Positions 17,722-27,940 are shown, counted from the stretch's first letter. The stretch: DNA of 64,000 nucleotides from Calothrix sp. NIES-4105 (GCF_002368415.1 NZ_AP018290.1:8051717-8115716); one strand, 5' to 3'. Notes: generated by a model not told the origin, from the letters alone. Made by a program: numbers and translations.

Positions 17722-19215
17722 TTATAACGGTGTTGCAGGAAGTGGTTTCGGAGGCGCCGACATTGGGTCTATGCCACCTTGCCCGACTTCAAACTGGCTC
17801 ATCATGTCGTGGTCTTCGTGAACCATATTATGGCAATGATACATATACTTGCCTGTGTTCGGTTTAAACTTTCCAATAATTCGCACTGTCTCGTTTTCGC
17901 CAACGTAGAAGACATCCTTCAAGCCACGCTCGTAAGCAAAAGGAGGCTGACCATCGCGGTCAAGAATTTGACCATCAATGAGGTGAAGGTGAATTGGGTG
18001 AAACCATAATCCTGAAGTGTTTTGTAAACTCCAAATCTCCACCTGTTCCAGCAGTGGATTTGCATCTACTCTATTTTTATCCCACCCCTTATCGTTGATA
18101 AGCCACATTCTATCGCTGCGATCAAATATAAACTCGCGCGTTCGTATAGCGCTTGATTCTGAAAGAAATTCAACATTGCGTAATGTGCTGGGAATAGAAC
18201 TGGTATCAACTTCAGAACGCACAACATCGAAACGCATAATCTTGGTCGTGTTGCCAAAATTATCGTTATTGGGGAGTCCCAAATTTTGCAGTTCTACTCG
18301 AGTTCCTATGGAGTATTTGGAGAAGTCAATAATCAAGTCATATCGCTCTGCCATTCCAAGACGCATATCTCTAGTATTAACTGGTCTAGGCATTAACCCA
18401 GCATCTGTACCAATCACAATCAAGTCATCACCTGTACTCAGAGCCAGTTTGTAAGAACGAGAAATTGATGCGTTTAACACGCGGAAGCGGTACTTGCGGT
18501 TAGCAACTTCCATACGAGGCCAAGGGACACCGTTGACTGTAATTACCTCCCCCATCACACTATGTTGAGCTTGGTCATCAAAAATCAGTGAACCATTAGC
18601 GGCGAATTTCTTATCGTGAATAATTAGAGGAATATCATAATCTCCGGACGGGAGTGGCAAATTCAGTTCCTGATCATCCTGAACAATATACATGCCAGCC
18701 AAACCCATGTAAACATTGAAGGAAGTCTTTCCAACAGCATGGTCGTGATACCATATGGTGGAGGCAGCACTGTTGGGATACACATAATCCTTGTAGTATC
18801 CCGGAGATATCAAATCTTCAGCGTAGCCATCATACTGAGGTAGGGATGGCATCCCATGCAAATGAACTGATGTATTTACACTAAGATTATTTATAAATCT
18901 GACAATAGATTGCCGCTGCTTGCGTTGTTTAATCGTTGGTCCAGGGAAAATACCGTTATAGCCCCAAATCTGAGTTGTTCGTCCTGGTAAAATCTCTACT
19001 TGAGCCGTCTGCATTGTGATCTCATAGTAGTCAGTGTTAGAATCGCTACGCACAGGGTTTAATACTGGCGGTTTACGAAAGGCAAGTGTAAACGGTTCTA
19101 CTCGCTCATCAGTTCTTTGAGCATATCCCCGATACTGAAGTCCTACGGGTAGCAAAATAGCACCTCCCGCAAGCGCACTAATTTTTAACAATTCACGCCT
19201 GGTTACTTTCTTCAT
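17722..19215 (-). CDS. Multicopper oxidase, Tat-exported
   Basis: The 497-residue protein starts with a Tat-type signal (TRRELLKISALAGGAILL). All copper-binding motifs are present: HLHG at about 118, WYHDHA at 155-160, HPIHLH at about 403 and HCHNMVHEDHDMM from about 460. This is the three-domain bilirubin oxidase/CotA/CueO layout, with Met as the axial type 1 ligand candidate. It would oxidise Cu(I), Mn(II) or phenolics in the periplasm. Apart from one site near its 3' end the gene lacks GGCGCC, so it may have arrived recently. A good GGAGG lies before the ATG. Confidence 0.92.
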   Translation of the reverse strand: MKKVTRRELLKISALAGGAILLPVGLQYRGYAQRTDERVEPFTLAFRKPPVLNPVRSDSNTDYYEITMQTAQVEILPGRTTQIWGYNGIFPGPTIKQRKQRQSIVRFINNLSVNTSVHLHGMPSLPQYDGYAEDLISPGYYKDYVYPNSAASTIWYHDHAVGKTSFNVYMGLAGMYIVQDDQELNLPLPSGDYDIPLIIHDKKFAANGSLIFDDQAQHSVMGEVITVNGVPWPRMEVANRKYRFRVLNASISRSYKLALSTGDDLIVIGTDAGLMPRPVNTRDMRLGMAERYDLIIDFSKYSIGTRVELQNLGLPNNDNFGNTTKIMRFDVVRSEVDTSSIPSTLRNVEFLSESSAIRTREFIFDRSDRMWLINDKGWDKNRVDANPLLEQVEIWSLQNTSGLWFHPIHLHLIDGQILDRDGQPPFAYERGLKDVFYVGENETVRIIGKFKPNTGKYMYHCHNMVHEDHDMMSQFEVGQGGIDPMSAPPKPLPATPL

Positions 19216-19746
19216 GATTGACCTCCTTAATAAGGAAGCTTTACAAATTTGATTAGTTTATTTACTGTGAAAAAGTCTTAACATTGTAATTATTTTGTCA
19301 CAGTGTAATTATTGCAGAAATCAAATTATGACTTATTAAAGTTTTGTTACGAAAGAAAAATAAATGCAAAGTTGTAAAAAAACATTGTAAAAAACGAGTA
19401 TTAAGAAAAGTTGCATTTTTCTCATTAATACCTTAATAATTAGTTGCAGTAAAAGCTTGGTATGAGAAAAACGAGCAAAAATTTAATCAAAGTTTATTTT
19501 TTAAATCGTTTTTGTTAATTTTATTAAATTTACTTTAATAAAAATAGATGGTATGAATTATTACAGAGTGTAAAAATTGCATTGTTGAATACAATTGTTT
19601 GTTACTTAGCACCGCTAAATTCACAAGTTCTTCCAATAAAAAATCAAAAAAAGCGAAAAATATCGCAAAAAAATTTCTGGAGGGTAGAGTATACGTACTT
19701 TTATAGCGAATAGTTCAAACAAGCGAATCAGAAGGCGATTACATAA
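19216..19746. other. Long AT-rich intergenic region
   Basis: About 530 bp between divergent genes. It is very AT-rich with A and T runs, and no ORF or clear palindrome was found. It must hold the promoters of both the multicopper oxidase and the TPR gene. CTGGAGGG at 19677-19684 is too far from the TPR start to be its ribosome-binding site. Confidence 0.5.
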
Positions 19747-20472
19747 ATGAATAGCATAATAAGCCAGTATCAAAACAAAGAAGAATACTTAGAAGCAATT
19801 GCCGCTTATGACCGTATCCTCTGCCTTAACCCTGAAAATCTCAACGCTTTGAATAATAAAGGGAATGCGCTACAAAATCTGGCAGACCTATACTTAGAGT
19901 TATCGCAGTATTCGGAATCACAACAGTTATATATTCAAGCAATTGCTACCTATGACCGTATCCTCTCCCTGGCGCCTAATCGTATCTCCGTCCTTAACAA
20001 TAAAGGAAATGCACTACAAAATTTGGCAGATATATACTTAGATCTATCACAGTATATAGAGGCACAAAAATTTTATATTCAAGCTATTGGCGCCTATGAC
20101 TATACCCTCTCCCTAGGTTCTGATAATATTTACACTCTCAACAATAAAGGGTTAGCACTCAAAAGTCTGGCAGACTTACATAGCTCTTTATCGCAGTATT
20201 CACAAGCACAAAAGTTATATTTAGAAGCGATTGGCGCCTACGATAGAATTCTATCTATTGACCCTAATAATATCTACGCTTTCAATAATAAGGGAAATGG
20301 GTTACTTTGCTTTGGTCATTTACTTAAAAATCTATTTCAACATCAAGAAGCTCTTCAGTGTTATCAAGCGGCATTGACAGCATTTGATCACTCCGACGCT
20401 ATTGCCCCAAATGACGAATATATTCAAAACTTGAGAGAACAGACGCACCAACTACTTATAGGACTGCTATAG
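19747..20472 (+). CDS. TPR-repeat protein with 48-residue units
   Basis: The 241-residue protein is almost entirely four repeats of 48 residues, each beginning AI.AYDRILSL.P and containing LNNKGNALQNLAD.Y..LSQY. A last half repeat closes the protein. TPR units are normally 34 residues, so these are extended units with an extra helix turn. TPR proteins act as protein-binding scaffolds. No signal peptide or other domain. The function is unknown. Confidence 0.8.
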   Translation: MNSIISQYQNKEEYLEAIAAYDRILCLNPENLNALNNKGNALQNLADLYLELSQYSESQQLYIQAIATYDRILSLAPNRISVLNNKGNALQNLADIYLDLSQYIEAQKFYIQAIGAYDYTLSLGSDNIYTLNNKGLALKSLADLHSSLSQYSQAQKLYLEAIGAYDRILSIDPNNIYAFNNKGNGLLCFGHLLKNLFQHQEALQCYQAALTAFDHSDAIAPNDEYIQNLREQTHQLLIGLL

Positions 20473-20508
20473 AATTAAAATGTAAACAAACAGCGAATAA
20501 TGATACCA

Positions 20509-20639
20509 ATGACACAGACTTCCAGATTAGAACAGGTGATAGAAAGTGTAGAAGCATTATCACGCTTATGAGCAAGAAACACTTAATAAAGCGGCAGCCA
20601 GAGTTGCAACAAAGGATTAAAGAATGGTGTATTAAATAA
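20509..20639 (+). pseudogene. Decayed small antitoxin-like gene
   Basis: The frame MTQTSRLEQVIESVEALSRL stops at 20569-20571. A second frame from 20568 continues KKHLIKRQPELQQRIKEW. Together they resemble the start and end of a common small cyanobacterial protein (VIEVVEALS...LIKQRR.ELQQRI) often found before a toxin gene. The middle is lost and the frame is broken. Confidence 0.45.
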
Positions 20640-20640
20640 T

Positions 20641-20668
20641 GTAGAGACGTTACATGTAACGTCTCTAC
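20641..20668. repeat. 28-bp perfect palindrome, copy 1
   Basis: GTAGAGACGTTACA followed by TGTAACGTCTCTAC. An identical copy lies at 34131-34158 and a relative at 55942-55969. It lies downstream of the ABC permease gene (minus strand) and may terminate transcription. Confidence 0.8.
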
Positions 20669-20686
20669 CAGGTTGTATGTTAATTA

Positions 20687-21715
20687 TTAATACCTAATAC
20701 GAGGGTCTACATAGGCGTTTAGAATATCGATGGCGATACTTGCCATGACTACTATGGTACCGAAAAATACCATGATTCCTTGTACTGTTGGGTAATCACG
20801 TTCGGTGATGGCTTCAAATAGGCGATTTGCTAAACCGGGCCATGAGAATGTTACCTCGGTGAGAACGGCGCCACCCAATAGCGAAGCAAAAGTTAATCCG
20901 AGAACGGTGATAACTGGAATTAAGGCGTTTTTCAAAGCGTGGGAGAAGAGAATTTTGTTTTCGGGAATGCCTCTTGCTCTTGCGGCTTCTACGTAGTCTG
21001 ATTGTAATGTTTGTTTAAGGTTTACTCGCACTATTCGCTCGAAGATACCGCTTAATAGCACTCCTAGGGTACAGCTTGGTAGTATCAAATATTTGATTGC
21101 TGTAAAGAACTCGACAAATTTACCAGTGAGCAAACTATCGATAGTATATAAACCTGTGAGTCGAGCAGGCGCCTCTAAAGTTACGGGAAAGCGACTTCCT
21201 AATGGCAGTACATCTAAACTAACGGCAAAGACTAATTGTAATAACATCCCTGCCCAAAACATGGGTAAGGCATAAGTAATAATGCCAAACAATCTACCAC
21301 CAACATCTAACGAAGTACCAGGACGTGAAGCGGAAAGCGTACCAACGGCAATTCCAACTACTAATGCCACGATGATACTAAACACCGCTAACTCCGCAGT
21401 TGCAGGGAAGTGTTCACCAATAATATCCCAAACACTTTTACCGCGACTTGATATAGATTTACCCATATCCAACTTTAAAACCAAATTTCCCAAGTAGTTG
21501 AGATACTGCAACGGCAAAGGTAAATTTAATCCTAGTTGTTTTCGCATTGCCTCTTTGGCACTATCAGGCGCCCGACCACCAAGAATAGCATCAACAGGGT
21601 CGCCAGGTGTTGCCCGCAGTAACAAAAACACCATTGTGACAATTGTTAGTATTTGTAGCGGCGCCAGTAGCAACCGCGTCACAACATAATATGTAAGAGC
21701 TTTTGAACGTGACAT
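20687..21715 (-). CDS. Oligopeptide/dipeptide-type ABC transporter permease (DppB/OppB family)
   Basis: The 342-residue protein has six or so membrane segments. It carries the OppB-type N-terminus (PLQILTIVTMVFLLLRATPGDP) and the cytoplasmic EAA loop that contacts the ATPase (YVEAARARGIPENKILFSHALKN). It forms the inner-membrane channel for peptides or similar solutes. The binding-protein gene at 22074-23711 lies upstream on the same strand; the second permease and ATPases are not in the window. Confidence 0.9.
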   Translation of the reverse strand: MSRSKALTYYVVTRLLLAPLQILTIVTMVFLLLRATPGDPVDAILGGRAPDSAKEAMRKQLGLNLPLPLQYLNYLGNLVLKLDMGKSISSRGKSVWDIIGEHFPATAELAVFSIIVALVVGIAVGTLSASRPGTSLDVGGRLFGIITYALPMFWAGMLLQLVFAVSLDVLPLGSRFPVTLEAPARLTGLYTIDSLLTGKFVEFFTAIKYLILPSCTLGVLLSGIFERIVRVNLKQTLQSDYVEAARARGIPENKILFSHALKNALIPVITVLGLTFASLLGGAVLTEVTFSWPGLANRLFEAITERDYPTVQGIMVFFGTIVVMASIAIDILNAYVDPRIRY

Positions 21716-21784
21716 AAGATTTTAGTTAGATTCCATAATGGTCAATCATCAAAATACCGTAGGGGCGGGTTAACGAGTAAACAT

Positions 21785-21951
21785 CATCAAAGACGAAAAA
21801 TATCGTAAACCCGCCCCCACAACAATCATCAAAGACGAAAAATATCGTAAACCCGCCCCCACAACAATCATCAAAGACGAAAAATATCGTAAACCCGCCC
21901 CCACAACAATCATCAAAACGAAAAATATCGTAAACCCGCCCCCACAACAAT
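21785..21951. repeat. 42-bp tandem repeat, four copies
   Basis: Units begin at 21785, 21827, 21869 and 21911. Each contains GACGAAAAATATCGTAAACC followed by CGCCCCCACAACAATCAT. The last unit is one base shorter. A related partial unit precedes the array at about 21750. The array lies between the ABC binding-protein gene and its permease. The continuous open frame on the minus strand exists only because 42 is divisible by three. Confidence 0.9.
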
Positions 21952-22073
21952 CATTAAAAATAAAACATCAACCCTAACATGTTCGAAATGCAGGCGCCTG
22001 ATCATCTTGGTCGAGGTCGAGGCGGGTTTAGATAAATTTTGGTAGATGATGTAGTTTGTTGGTTAACCCGCCT

Positions 22074-23711
22074 CTACTTGGTTATTCCGCTGTAAATTAA
22101 TAATTGGCTTGCGTCTTGTTTAACACCTTTGACTCCGTTTTGGGCGAACAAATAATCTTGTTCTTGCCATAAAGGAATATAAGGTACATCAAGAGCGAGG
22201 ATGTCTTGAATTTGGGCAAATATTTGTTTACGTTTTGCAGGGTCTTGTTCTTTGCGCTGCGCTTCAATAAGCTTGTTCATTGTGTCGTTATAGTAAAACG
22301 AACCTTGAGAAACACTACCGCCTTTTTCACAGCCTTTTTCTGGTGTGCCTTTTTCACACTGTAAGAATGGTTGAACGTAGTTATCTGCGTCTAGAAAATC
22401 TGGATACCATTCAACTAAACTCAATGCGTAAGTTCCTAGAGGAGCATTTTTATAAAAGCTGGTAGAGTCAATACCATTCGTTTGAATTTGTAACAATCCA
22501 TCCATTGTTTTATTCGCAATAGCTTTGATTACTACTGCCGTCAAACCTGTTGTGGGAATATTAGAACGATACCAAAGTTCTATTTTTGCAGGTTTTTCTC
22601 TTGAAAAGCCAGCTTGTTTGAGCAATTGTTGGGCTTTTTCAGCATTGCCATTGGCGCCATATTGGTTTTTAAATACTGGCTTGTAAACATCGAAGGTGTT
22701 GGGAACCATGCTAAAAAGCGGTTGCCCTTGCCCATACAATACCCGCTCTAACGTTATACTCCGGTCAAGCATCGCAGCTATTGCTTGTCTTACCAGTGGG
22801 TTATCAAGAGGTTTTTGGTTGCGGTTGACTGCCATAAAAGAGATGACGCTACCGTTATTCGCAATTGCCTGCCAATCACCTTTTTCAACATTTTTTTGCA
22901 AGCTACGAATTTGGTCAGCATCCATCGACATACCCGCTACATCAATAGACATTTTCCGAAAAGCGTTATATATATTGACACCACTACTCAAAATTTGAAC
23001 TGTTACACCTTTATTTAATGGCTTTTCACCCCAATATTTATCAAAAACATCAAACTGGATTTTATCGGTAGCGAAGTTTGCTAATTTATAAGGCCCGGTA
23101 CCAATAAAAGCATTCGGGTTAAATTTACCTTCACCTATTTCATATGCTTTAGGAGATACAGGACATACCCCAGCAAAAGCTAGCAACGAAGGAAAAGCTG
23201 CAAATTGTTTTTTTAACTTAATTGTCAACTCATACTCACTTGTTGCTGTTGCCGACTCAACGATATCCCCTAGTAAAAAAGCAGGTTTACCCCCATTCTT
23301 AATAAACCGTTCTAAGCTAAACGCCATCGCTTTGGCATTGAACGGTGTACCATCGTGGAATAAAACTCCCTGACGTAGAGGCATAGTATATGTCAAACCA
23401 TCAGCGCTAATCTTAGGTAAAGTTGTTGCTAACTGTGGTTGAATCTCTGTGCTTCCGACTTTGTAAGTATAAAGTCTATCACTCATGTTATAAATTAAAC
23501 CTAGTGACCCGGTTTCATAAGCATCCGCTGGGTCAAGAGTTCGAGGTTTATTCGTTGTGCCAATGGTGATGCGACTATCCGATGCTGATGCAGGAGTACT
23601 AAATTGTGGACTCACTGCTACACCCACAGCTAGCAGTAAGCATATACAAAATAAACTAATAACTAGTTTGACTCGACCAAAACGTCGCATGAAAGGCGCC
23701 ATCCTATACAT
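22074..23711 (-). CDS. Oligopeptide-type ABC transporter substrate-binding protein (SBP family 5)
   Basis: The 545-residue protein has a signal peptide (basic RRFGRVK, hydrophobic core to about residue 33, STPASAS cleavage region). It shows the family-5 solute-binding pattern: KPRTLDPADAYETGS, LPLRQGVLFHDGTPFNA-like region, GTGPYKL, and NPLVRQAIAAMLDR. It would capture peptides or similar solutes in the periplasm for the permease at 20687-21715. About 360 bp with tandem repeats separate the two genes. Confidence 0.9.
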   Translation of the reverse strand: MYRMAPFMRRFGRVKLVISLFCICLLLAVGVAVSPQFSTPASASDSRITIGTTNKPRTLDPADAYETGSLGLIYNMSDRLYTYKVGSTEIQPQLATTLPKISADGLTYTMPLRQGVLFHDGTPFNAKAMAFSLERFIKNGGKPAFLLGDIVESATATSEYELTIKLKKQFAAFPSLLAFAGVCPVSPKAYEIGEGKFNPNAFIGTGPYKLANFATDKIQFDVFDKYWGEKPLNKGVTVQILSSGVNIYNAFRKMSIDVAGMSMDADQIRSLQKNVEKGDWQAIANNGSVISFMAVNRNQKPLDNPLVRQAIAAMLDRSITLERVLYGQGQPLFSMVPNTFDVYKPVFKNQYGANGNAEKAQQLLKQAGFSREKPAKIELWYRSNIPTTGLTAVVIKAIANKTMDGLLQIQTNGIDSTSFYKNAPLGTYALSLVEWYPDFLDADNYVQPFLQCEKGTPEKGCEKGGSVSQGSFYYNDTMNKLIEAQRKEQDPAKRKQIFAQIQDILALDVPYIPLWQEQDYLFAQNGVKGVKQDASQLLIYSGITK

Positions 23712-23821
23712 AAACTTAATATTGATATTTTTTTAAACTAGATGGTCAGACATTTTACTATAACAGCACCATAATAGCTCGCTAATTCTTTACGTATCCC
23801 TTCAGATGGCGCCAGTCTTAA

Positions 23822-24034
23822 ATTGTTCCATCAATTACACCCAATATTGATGAAACTAGTTTTTATCGGTTCACAGGTGTAGAGAAAGGAAGTTAGACTG
23901 TACGTGAAGTAGTCCCATCCGGCTTTACACAGATATTCCCCAGTGGTGGAAATGGAACCTTAGTTACTCTTACTTCCGGTCAAATCGTTGAAGGAATTAA
24001 TTTTGGTGTTCATAACAGCAGTACAGTTATATAA
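23822..24034 (+). pseudogene. Fragment of an SdrD B-like repeat protein
   Basis: The frame reads NIDETSFYRFTGVEKGS, stop (TAG 23894-23896), then TVREVVPSGFTQIFPSGGNG...GQIVEGINFGVHN and a stop at 24032-24034. This is the C-terminal unit of an SdrD B-like (Cna-B type) repeat of a large surface protein, with one nonsense change, probably TAC to TAG. The rest of the gene is absent. Confidence 0.6.
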
Positions 24035-24060
24035 GTTTAACTAGTAAAACTTTTTAATAC

Positions 24061-24555
24061 ATGGTTCCACAAAGAAATACATTTCGTATACAGTATCAAG
24101 ATATTCTGCCCCCAAATGCCTTGGGATACCGTTTAAAATTGCTGAGTCAAGCCATTGACAGACAGTTCCAAGAAATTCTCGACCCTTTTGGATTGACTCC
24201 GTTACATTGGGGTATTCTTTGCTGTTTATGGCAAACCGATGGATTACCTACTCTACAAATTAGCAAACAGCTTATTCAGCGCAGTGGGAATGTTACGGTT
24301 GCATTGCCCTTAATGGAGAAACAGCAATATATTCGGCGCCAGTGTGATGAGCATGACCGCCGCGTTATCCGTGTTTGGCTCACCCCATCCGGCTTAAAAT
24401 TAAAGGATATTTTACCTGCTCAGGCACAGAATCTAGATAGACAACTGTTTGAGTGTTTGTCTCAAGATGAGCGTACCAGCTTTTCGTCCATAATCGAGCG
24501 CCTGCGATGCAGTTTTACGGATGCTCATAATTCCGAAGCTATACCATTCGATTAA
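24061..24555 (+). CDS. MarR-family transcriptional regulator
   Basis: The 164-residue protein has the winged helix-turn-helix of MarR regulators: LTPLHWGILCCLWQ, then LQISKQLIQRSGNVTVALPLMEKQQYIRR and the wing DEHDRRVIRVWLTPSG. It would be a dimeric repressor responding to small phenolic or oxidant signals. The FAD monooxygenase remnant immediately downstream suggests it once controlled that gene. Confidence 0.9.
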   Translation: MVPQRNTFRIQYQDILPPNALGYRLKLLSQAIDRQFQEILDPFGLTPLHWGILCCLWQTDGLPTLQISKQLIQRSGNVTVALPLMEKQQYIRRQCDEHDRRVIRVWLTPSGLKLKDILPAQAQNLDRQLFECLSQDERTSFSSIIERLRCSFTDAHNSEAIPFD

Positions 24556-24637
24556 ATTATTTTAGAATTAAACAGAATTAGATCAAGTTTGATCTATATA
24601 TATTTTTGTATTTGACTCCATCATTTGAGCAGGAGCA

Positions 24638-25219
24638 TTGATTTCTATGCTGGATGTATTTATCATTGGCGCCGGATCCGTGGGAATGGTGACTATGCGA
24701 TTTTTAGGTCCTGTAGTCTTTCATACTGATGCACTAATGCATCGAATTCGCGATGTAGTTGAAGAAGTTAAGATTGCTTACCGTAAAAGTCCAATTAGTG
24801 AAGATCACGGTGGAAGTCATGGACCAACTGCAGGAGAACGGGCGCCTGATGCTACAGTTGTTACACTTTCAAACCGAGCAACGGTGAGACTATTTCAAGT
24901 TTTGAATGGACAAGAGTGGAACTTATTGCTATTTGCAGGCAGGAACCCTGATACAAATACAGAAAATCATCTCAAACATCTAGCGAATCAAATCACTACT
25001 CAATACTCACAGGTAGTACGGGTACACTATGTAAATATTCTTTGAACGGAACCTCAATTTCAATCGGTGTTAGTAGATCACCTAGAATATGTTCATGATA
25101 AGTATGGTGTAGATAAAGCTTGCTTGTATTTGATTCGTCCTGACTGGTATATCGGTTTTCGTGGTTCCTTGGCAGATAGCGAAAAGCTACTTACTTACCT
25201 TTCTCAGATTTTTTATTAA
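24638..25219 (+). pseudogene. FAD-dependent aromatic monooxygenase, internally deleted and stop-interrupted
   Basis: The N-terminus MLDVFIIGAGSVGM is the start of a phenol/pentachlorophenol-type FAD monooxygenase. It is joined directly to the C-terminal end of the same family (GPTAGERAPDATVVTLSNR...LLLFAGR), so about 350 residues with the rest of the FAD domain are gone. TGA at 25043-25045 then interrupts the frame, which continues as TEPQFQSVLVDHLEYVHDKYG...LIRPDWYIGFRG to TAA 25217-25219. The protein cannot be active. Confidence 0.75.
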
Positions 25220-25622
25220 TTTAAAATAATTAATAATTGCCATAATTACAAGTTTAAATAATGCGTGCAATAATTTGATTTCCCCCAACCCCTCCGAAAT
25301 CGCGGGGGGGCTAAGACCACTCTTTTCCCTCCTTATTAAGGTGAGGTTAAGACCACTCTTTTTCCCCCCTTAAGAAGGGGGTCAGGGGGGATTACACCAA
25401 GGATTTATACTTAAACATAACTTCTAAAAAAGCATTTGAAAATTTCATATAAAAAGAAGTTTTAAAGACAATATAAATAGGAAACATTACCAAAATCAAA
25501 TATTTGTAGCTACAATCACATAGTTAAATAAATATAAATAAAAATTAAAAACAAATATTTAGAGCTGATTTGTTGAAAAATATTGCGATACTATAAACAA
25601 CAATTTAGTTATGTAAAAAGAG
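25220..25622. other. Intergenic region with C/G-rich palindromes
   Basis: Two copies of 'AAGACCACTCTTTT' alternate with CCCCC/GGGGG palindromes (about 25279-25400) like those at the ends of the elements at 17487 and 39251. The rest is AT-rich without a gene. Confidence 0.55.
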
Positions 25623-25955
25623 ATGTGTACTGTGAAATACTTTTTTTTGTCTGAAGGTTGGACTGTTGGCAGGGTATGGGGACTAGATGGACTCTGGCAA
25701 TTTGCTGCATGGCGCCGCGCTCCAAAAATCGAACGTATGAGTGTCTGTCTAATCGAAAAGAGTGAAGTATTATGGCTTTACAGCGTTGAAGATGCTGTTA
25801 TAACCGTTGAAGTCAAGCCAACTCAAACCGTGGCGAACCAAAATATCGGTCAAGTTATTATCAAGCGTTTGATCACTGCTGAACAAGTTTTAGAACGACT
25901 TGGACATGCTGAAACAAGTTGTGCTATGCAAAACTCTCAAGCTGTGCTTGTGTAG
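25623..25955 (+). CDS. Small conserved-looking protein of unknown function
   Basis: The 110-residue protein (GTG or a nearby start) has GWTVGRVWGLDGLWQFAAWRR at the N-terminus, then a beta-rich middle. The family is not recognised. Codon use and a GGCGCC near 25710 look native. It lies upstream of psbB but is separated by 435 bp, so it is probably a separate unit. Confidence 0.5.
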   Translation: MCTVKYFFLSEGWTVGRVWGLDGLWQFAAWRRAPKIERMSVCLIEKSEVLWLYSVEDAVITVEVKPTQTVANQNIGQVIIKRLITAEQVLERLGHAETSCAMQNSQAVLV

Positions 25956-26390
25956 GAGGGTAAAGGGTAAAGGGGTTCACAGCAGGAAGCGTTATATTAA
26001 TTTTTTGTTACTTAACTTAATATTTCTTAAAATTCGCTGTTTCTTAATTTTGGGTATTCTCATTAAGCCTTGAAAGCTCCGCATTTACATGTAGTTTCAC
26101 TCCTTACCCCTTACCCCTTAACCTTTTTCGGTTACCCGTTTGGCGCCTCGGACATCGTTCCCCCCGCTTGCTTTTGGCTCCATCAATAGTTACACTTTTT
26201 AAAACATTCTCATTTTTGCATTGGTAATTTTGACCACAGGGAGTACGTCTCCTGGTAGTCTATTTAATGTTGCCAATTTATCCACGCAGTCTATTTTATA
26301 AGACTTAAATGTGGAAAACTGCAAGTTGCAATAACAACAAAATCTCAAAATTTGCTCTCTTTACAAACCGATTCAGGAGGAGCGTAGTCA
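25956..26390. promoter_or_regulatory. psbB upstream region
   Basis: It holds a 'TTACCCCTTACCCCTTA' short repeat near 26100, a GGCGCC near 26142, and AT-rich sequence. AGGAGG at 26375-26380 is a strong ribosome-binding site 10 bases before the psbB ATG. The light-regulated psbB promoter must lie here, but a precise start cannot be placed by eye. Confidence 0.5.
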
Positions 26391-27920
26391 ATGGGACTAC
26401 CTTGGTACCGGGTACATACAGTTGTTTTGAATGACCCAGGACGGCTGATTTCTGTACACTTGATGCACACAGCCCTAGTGGCAGGCTGGGCTGGTTCGAT
26501 GGCTTTATACGAACTTGCTATTTTTGACCCCAGCGACCCCGTTCTTAATCCAATGTGGCGTCAAGGTATGTTCGTGCTACCCTTCATGTCACGCTTGGGT
26601 GTAGTAGGTTCTTGGGGTGGTTGGAACGTAGTTGGCGACCCCAGCTATGACCCTGGTTTTTGGTCTTTTGAAGGTGTGGCAGCTGCTCACATCGTTCTTT
26701 CTGGTTTGCTGTTCTTGGCAGCAGTATGGCACTGGGTTTACTGGGATTTGGAACTTTTCCAAGACCCTCGCACAGGCGAACCCGCGCTTGATTTGCCAAA
26801 GATGTTTGGTATTCACTTGTTCTTATCTGGTTTACTCTGCTTCGGTTTTGGTGCGTTCCACCTAACTGGATTGTTTGGACCAGGCATGTGGGTTTCTGAT
26901 GCTTTTGGAGTAACGGGGCACGTTGCACCAGTGGCACCGGAATGGGGGCCTGATGGGTTTAACCCATTTAATCCAGGTGGTGTAGTTGCTCACCACATTG
27001 CTGCAGGTGTAGTTGGTATTATTGCTGGTTTATTCCACTTAACTGTACGTCCACCCGAACGGCTTTATAAAGCGTTACGGATGGGTAACATTGAAACTGT
27101 GCTTTCTTCGAGTATTGCCGCAGTATTCTTTGCTGCATTCGTAGTGGCAGGTACAATGTGGTATGGTAACGCGACAACACCAATTGAATTGTTTGGACCA
27201 ACCCGCTATCAGTGGGACCAAGGATATTTCAAACAAGAAATCAACCGTCGTGTTCAAGAAAGTGTTAATGGTGGCGCCAGTTTGAATGCAGCATGGTCGC
27301 AAATACCAGAAAAACTTGCGTTCTATGACTATGTAGGTAACAGCCCAGCAAAAGGTGGTTTGTTCCGCGTTGGTCCAATGGACAAAGGTGACGGTATTGC
27401 CCAATCATGGCAAGGTCACGCAGTATTTAAAGATTCAGAAGGTCGTGAGTTGACAGTACGTCGTCTCCCCAACTTCTTTGAAACCTTCCCAGTTATTTTG
27501 ACTGACAAGGATAACATAGTGCGCGCGGACATTCCATTCCGTCGTGCAGAATCTAGAAGCAGTTTTGAACAAGCAGGTGTAACCGTTAGTTTCTACGGTG
27601 GTAACTTGGGTGGTCAAAGCTTTGATGACCCCGCTGACGTTAAGAAATATGCTCGTAAAGCTCAAGGTGGCGAAATCTTTGAATTCGACCGTGAAACCTT
27701 GAACTCTGACGGTGTATTCCGTACCAGTCCGCGCGGTTGGTTTACCTTTGGACACGCAGTCTTCGCGCTGCTGTTCTTCTTTGGTCACATTTGGCACGGC
27801 GCCCGGACAATTTACCGAGACGTATTTGCTGGTGTCGAAGCTGACATGGAAGAGCAAGTCGAATGGGGTAGATTCCAGAAAGTGGGTGACAAATCAACCC
27901 GCCGTAAGGAAGCTGTATAA
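26391..27920 (+). CDS. psbB: Photosystem II CP47 chlorophyll-binding core antenna protein
   Basis: The 509-residue protein is unmistakable: [37 protein letters not shown], six membrane helices with paired chlorophyll-ligand His, and the large lumenal loop between helices 5 and 6. It is full length. CP47 binds chlorophyll a and passes excitation to the D1/D2 reaction centre in the thylakoid membrane. psbT follows after 151 bp. The intergenic palindrome at 27941-27997 may serve as an RNA processing or stabilising site. Confidence 0.99.
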   Translation: MGLPWYRVHTVVLNDPGRLISVHLMHTALVAGWAGSMALYELAIFDPSDPVLNPMWRQGMFVLPFMSRLGVVGSWGGWNVVGDPSYDPGFWSFEGVAAAHIVLSGLLFLAAVWHWVYWDLELFQDPRTGEPALDLPKMFGIHLFLSGLLCFGFGAFHLTGLFGPGMWVSDAFGVTGHVAPVAPEWGPDGFNPFNPGGVVAHHIAAGVVGIIAGLFHLTVRPPERLYKALRMGNIETVLSSSIAAVFFAAFVVAGTMWYGNATTPIELFGPTRYQWDQGYFKQEINRRVQESVNGGASLNAAWSQIPEKLAFYDYVGNSPAKGGLFRVGPMDKGDGIAQSWQGHAVFKDSEGRELTVRRLPNFFETFPVILTDKDNIVRADIPFRRAESRSSFEQAGVTVSFYGGNLGGQSFDDPADVKKYARKAQGGEIFEFDRETLNSDGVFRTSPRGWFTFGHAVFALLFFFGHIWHGARTIYRDVFAGVEADMEEQVEWGRFQKVGDKSTRRKEAV

Positions 27921-27940
27921 TATTTAGTTAGGAGTTAGCA

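Noticed and set aside
18017-18454. 145-residue plus-strand ORF opposite the multicopper oxidase
   Set aside because: Shadow frame; the minus-strand copper-binding motifs show which strand is coding.
21726-21950. 74-residue minus-strand ORF with repeated FDDCCGGGFTIFF
   Set aside because: It is a by-product of the 42-bp tandem repeat, whose unit length is a multiple of three.
21785-21951. Array considered as a CRISPR
   Set aside because: The units are contiguous without unique spacers, and no cas genes are in the window.
27435-27857. 140-residue minus-strand ORF opposite psbB
   Set aside because: Shadow of the conserved psbB coding sequence; no independent support.
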